From assembly GCF_024448935.1 (NCBI RefSeq), contig NZ_JAMOIE010000039.1:1-42219 (forward strand): a stretch of DNA of 42,219 nt, in the 5' to 3' direction. The translations under genes were made by a program, and so were the position numbers. Positions 39,620 through 42,219 of the stretch are shown here, piece by piece (position 1 is the stretch's first letter; the number at the start of each line of letters is the position of its first letter). Under the pieces are notes generated by a model, which did no database searches, was not told the origin of the DNA, and saw nothing but the letters and a program-made list of their open reading frames with translations. The DNA comes from Stutzerimonas stutzeri (GTDB taxonomy: Bacteria; Pseudomonadota; Gammaproteobacteria; Pseudomonadales; Pseudomonadaceae).

Positions 39620-40099
39620 ATGAAACATGACGATCTTTGGACCTTTGCCCTCGCCTGTTATGCAGAGCCCGGCGTGGAAAAGGCGTGTCTTGAGCTGCAG
39701 GCGCTAGGGATGGACGTTTGCTTGCTGCTCGCCTGCGTCTGGTTGGAAATTCGGGGCGTCCAGCACAACGCGCAGCGACTGGAAGAGCTGAAACAGCTCA
39801 GCGCGGACTGGCAGAGCGCAGTGGTACTGCCCCTGCGAAATCTGCGTCAGGCATGGCGTCAGCAGGCAGCCATCGACACCGAGCTCGCCAGCTTGCGCCA
39901 GCGAGTCAAAACGCTGGAGCTAGACGCCGAACGAACTCAGCTCGAGCGCCTTCAGCAGGCAACGCAGCATTGGCTGCGGGAGGACGGCTCCAACAACTGG
40001 CTGAACCAGCTGTGTACAGGGGTCGACGGCGACCCCGGTGCATTGCTGACCGTGCTGCGCCGTGCAGCTTCTCAGCTGGATGCCGGCGGGGCGGGCTGA
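39620..40099 (+). CDS. TIGR02444 (DUF2390) family protein
   Basis: This protein of unknown function is typical of Pseudomonas and relatives. The 159-residue protein begins MKHDDLWTFALACYAEPGVE and continues ACLELQALGMDVCLLLACVW, the characteristic start of the family. A long amphipathic helical region follows with many Glu/Gln/Arg residues. No signal peptide or membrane helix was seen. I used the ATG at 39620; a frame open 22 codons upstream covers the shared promoter region. It overlaps the end of algP by 28 bases in convergent orientation. Confidence 0.8.
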   Translation: MKHDDLWTFALACYAEPGVEKACLELQALGMDVCLLLACVWLEIRGVQHNAQRLEELKQLSADWQSAVVLPLRNLRQAWRQQAAIDTELASLRQRVKTLELDAERTQLERLQQATQHWLREDGSNNWLNQLCTGVDGDPGALLTVLRRAASQLDAGGAG

Positions 40100-40860
40100 T
40101 CCGCATTGCCGGCCTCGGTTGATGCGGGCTTGCCTGTGGCGGCAGGCTTGCGCGCTGCAGCGGGCTTGGCAGAGCTGGATGACTGGGTGGCAGCAGATTT
40201 TGGCTTCGCGCGGCTATTGGCAGGCCTAGCGGGACGTTTCGGAGCGCCACTGTCGGCTGCGCCCAGGCCGCTGGACGCATTAGCCGTGGAAGACGTGCTC
40301 GCCTCAACTTTGGAGGCCGCTGTTCGGGCGCGGGCTGTGGCTGGCCTGCTCACTCCCGGGGTCGAGCTGCTGGACGATCGCTTGGCAGGAGCTGGCTTGG
40401 TTGACGCTGGCGCAGCCTTGCGTTGCGCTGAAGCCGAACGTGACGGCGCGGCCTTGCTGCGTGATGCCAGTGCTTGCGCCGCAGCCTCTTCAACCCGAGC
40501 GACATCCTGCACCAGGTTCAAGCTCTGCTCGGCGTCGCGTTTGAGGTCGGCCAGGTAACTCAAGGTTTCGCTCTGCCGTGACTGCAGCAAGGCAAGCATG
40601 TCATCCAGTTCGGACAACCTGGAGCGAGCCTTGCTTTGCGCCTTCGACTTGCCAGCATTGCCGGCCTCGTCGAGCTTGGTGCGCGCCTTGATCAGTTTTT
40701 CCTGCGTCTTGCCACGCTGTTTCTCGAGCTTGGCCAAGAGGATCTCTGCTTCCTTCTGCGCATCAGTGCAGGCTTTTTCCAGATGCACGACCAGGCTTTT
40801 CGATAACTGCTGAAGCAAGTGCAGCGGGGTTGTGACCGCCGCGTTCTTCTTTGCTGACAT
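40072..40860 (-). CDS. algP: AlgP-like histone-H1-type regulator
   Basis: AlgP (AlgR3) of P. aeruginosa is a basic DNA-binding protein linked to alginate gene expression. The 262-residue protein has an N-terminal phasin-like coiled-coil part of about 130 residues (LHLLQQLSKSLVVHLEKAC, RLSELDDMLALLQSRQ) and a long low-complexity tail rich in Ala, Lys, Ser, Pro and Thr, with KPAA-like motifs (AKPAAARKPAATGKPAS). The tail is less regular than in P. aeruginosa and carries Ser runs. AGGAGG lies seven bases before the ATG. Its last codons overlap the TIGR02444 gene. Gene symbol by family and by neighbouring algQ. Confidence 0.85.
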   Translation of the reverse strand: MSAKKNAAVTTPLHLLQQLSKSLVVHLEKACTDAQKEAEILLAKLEKQRGKTQEKLIKARTKLDEAGNAGKSKAQSKARSRLSELDDMLALLQSRQSETLSYLADLKRDAEQSLNLVQDVARVEEAAAQALASRSKAAPSRSASAQRKAAPASTKPAPAKRSSSSSTPGVSRPATARARTAASKVEASTSSTANASSGLGAADSGAPKRPARPANSRAKPKSAATQSSSSAKPAAARKPAATGKPASTEAGNADQPAPPASS

Positions 40861-40975
40861 GAAAGCGCCTCCTGGCGGAAATGGTGCAGCCATACTAGAC
40901 GGGCCGCAGCGATCCGCCAACCGATCCGCGATGCGTGCCACAGGCGATCCTTCGCTCGCAACTGACCGGCATCGG

Positions 40976-41440
40976 TCAGGCGGTAGCAGCAGGCTCTTTA
41001 TGCGCGGTGTGCAGCACTTCTATCAGGCAGTCTTCAAGCTCGAAGCGCTCGTGCAGCAACTGGCCCAGACGCCTCAGCTCTTCTGGAAGGCCAGGGCTTT
41101 CAAGACAATCGCCCTTGTCGCAGCGGTCATTGAACGCAACCGCCACCTGGGTAATCGCCTCGATACGAGGATAAATCTGACGCGCCAGATCCAGCCCTCG
41201 CTTGTCGCCAAAGGCTTCTGCTTCGTTGAGCAGTTGCTCGTAGATCTCGAAATGACCAGCCGACACATAGTCGAGCAAGAGTTCGCAGAATTTTTGCAAG
41301 CCCGGGCGAGTAGCCGCTTCGGCACCCTTAGGCAGCCCTTCGAATGCGTTGATCAATGCATGGCGTTCCTGCAGCCAGCGGTCGACCAGCAGGTGCACAC
41401 CTCCCCAGCGTTCCTGGGCGTTCCGACAGCTCTCGAGCAT
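40976..41440 (-). CDS. algQ: Anti-sigma70 factor AlgQ/Rsd
   Basis: AlgQ (Rsd) binds sigma70 region 4 and modulates sigma-factor use; in P. aeruginosa it influences alginate and siderophore genes. The 154-residue all-helical protein starts [16 protein letters not shown] and contains LIDRWL-like [12 protein letters not shown] and [21 protein letters not shown] chose the ATG at 41440 because GAGG precedes it and the sequence matches the family from its first residue. The frame continues 71 codons upstream over the promoter. A 202-base gap lies between it and the dsbB-type gene, without another gene. Confidence 0.93.
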   Translation of the reverse strand: MLESCRNAQERWGGVHLLVDRWLQERHALINAFEGLPKGAEAATRPGLQKFCELLLDYVSAGHFEIYEQLLNEAEAFGDKRGLDLARQIYPRIEAITQVAVAFNDRCDKGDCLESPGLPEELRRLGQLLHERFELEDCLIEVLHTAHKEPAATA

Positions 41441-41642
41441 GGTGACCTCACTTTCCCTAATCGATGATGCCTGTTGCGCCTTCCGAGACGGTTTTTTGTC
41501 TTGGGATATCGGCCTTGGGTGAGTGACAGCGAAATTGGCAGAAAACCGACGCCGCCAGGGCAGACTAAGCTGCGCGGAACGAAGCATCAAGCAGCAAGGA
41601 TGAAATTCAACCGGCATCACTAGCATGACCGCTTCGCCCTGC

Positions 41643-42182
41643 TCATTGACCATCAGGCGGGGCGATCATTCGCCCGCCTCGACAAAAAGCCTGGTCGCGG
41701 CGCAGCAACTGCCAGAAACAGAACAGAGCCATTGCAATGAATGCGAGCAACGTCCACTCCGGAATACTCATTCCGAGCAGTGTCCAGGTAACTTCGGCGC
41801 AATCGGCCGTACCGTGAAGCACCAAGCGGGCAATTTCCTGGAACGGCAACGCATCCATCATGTATTCGAGACTGGGCAGGCAGCTCGGCAGCTGATCGGC
41901 AGGCATGTTCTGCAGCCATATCTGGCGTATCGCCGTGGCCCCTCCCGCAACGGCGAACAGCAGCGCCATGAGCGAATAAACACGGCGACCGGTCTTGCCT
42001 GGGCCGTGCAGCGCAGCGACCAGACAGACCAGGCCGAAGCCGATGACGCAGATACGCTGAACGATGCACAGCGGGCAGGGAACCAGTCCGACAACATGCT
42101 CGAGATACAGGGCAGCGACCATCATCAACGCGCAGCCGATGAAGGCCAGAAGAAACAGCGAACGTGGGCTGGCCAGGTTCAT
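41643..42182 (-). CDS. DsbB-family disulfide bond formation protein
   Basis: This inner-membrane protein reoxidises a DsbA partner and passes electrons to quinone. The 179-residue protein has four predicted transmembrane helices. The first redox pair is CPLC (residues 36-39) followed by [11 protein letters not shown], and the second pair is in the periplasmic loop, [16 protein letters not shown] (Cys100) and GTADCAEV (Cys127). GGAG lies five bases before the ATG. In P. aeruginosa the gene upstream of algQ is the DsbB homologue dsbH, which this probably represents. The remaining 37 bases of the window carry only its leader. Confidence 0.92.
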   Translation of the reverse strand: MNLASPRSLFLLAFIGCALMMVAALYLEHVVGLVPCPLCIVQRICVIGFGLVCLVAALHGPGKTGRRVYSLMALLFAVAGGATAIRQIWLQNMPADQLPSCLPSLEYMMDALPFQEIARLVLHGTADCAEVTWTLLGMSIPEWTLLAFIAMALFCFWQLLRRDQAFCRGGRMIAPPDGQ

Positions 42183-42219
42183 GGCGACTCCGCAGACAGG
42201 AAACGTCCGCTACGGTAGT

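Noticed and set aside
40106..40558. 150-codon plus-strand frame opposite algP
   Set aside because: Low-complexity Ala/Leu/Gly translation is the mirror of the Ala/Lys/Pro-rich AlgP tail.

Overview
The window is a GC-rich, gene-dense stretch of core chromosome from a Pseudomonas-type gammaproteobacterium, most likely of the Pseudomonas stutzeri (Stutzerimonas) group. The reasons are the gene content and order (pilMNOPQ-aroK-aroB-damX-gltBD, ponA, a short malic enzyme, rpmE-priA-argS, ubiD-rho-trxA-ppx-ppk-hemB, and algP-algQ-dsbB) and protein details such as an Mg-type HemB, a GTG-initiated PilM and an AlgP-like basic tail. The genus is well supported; the species is inference. I see no phage, integrase, transposase, CRISPR array, rRNA or tRNA, and no obvious undescribed multi-gene system.

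Region 1 (1-14365, minus strand) reads, in transcription order, pilM-N-O-P-Q, aroK, aroB, a DamX-like AAA/SPOR protein, gltB and gltD. It joins the inner-membrane alignment complex and secretin of the type IV pilus to two shikimate-pathway enzymes, a division-associated SPOR protein and NADPH glutamate synthase. Several genes overlap by 1-4 bases, which suggests translational coupling. ponA (penicillin-binding protein 1A) diverges from pilM. Arrays of a seven-base unit follow both glt genes.

Region 2 (17000-24050) holds a malic enzyme without a phosphotransacetylase domain, a broken remnant of a nuclease-family gene, ribosomal protein L31, the replication-restart helicase PriA, arginyl-tRNA synthetase and an FtsN-like SPOR protein. 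Region 3 (24134-33520) begins with a Fre-like ferredoxin/flavin reductase beside ubiD, followed by rho and trxA. ppx is divergent from trxA, and a hemB-ppk pair converges on ppx. A Pho-box-like promoter lies in front of hemB, so phosphate starvation probably controls polyphosphate synthesis through this operon. From memory, regions 2 and 3 are not adjacent in P. aeruginosa, so the junction near 24050-24130 looks like an ancestral rearrangement point.

Region 4 (33800-42219) holds elbB (interrupted by an in-frame TGA), a hotdog thioesterase, and an overlapping minus-strand set consisting of an ABC-F ATPase, a small MscS-like channel, a TerC-family membrane protein, a LysE/RhtB exporter and a UPF0178 protein. 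These are followed by a TIGR02444 protein, AlgP, AlgQ/Rsd and a DsbB-type oxidoreductase. The best second-look items are the heptad arrays, the elbB TGA, the Pho box, the nuclease remnant and the strong inverted repeats at elbB and at pilM/ponA.
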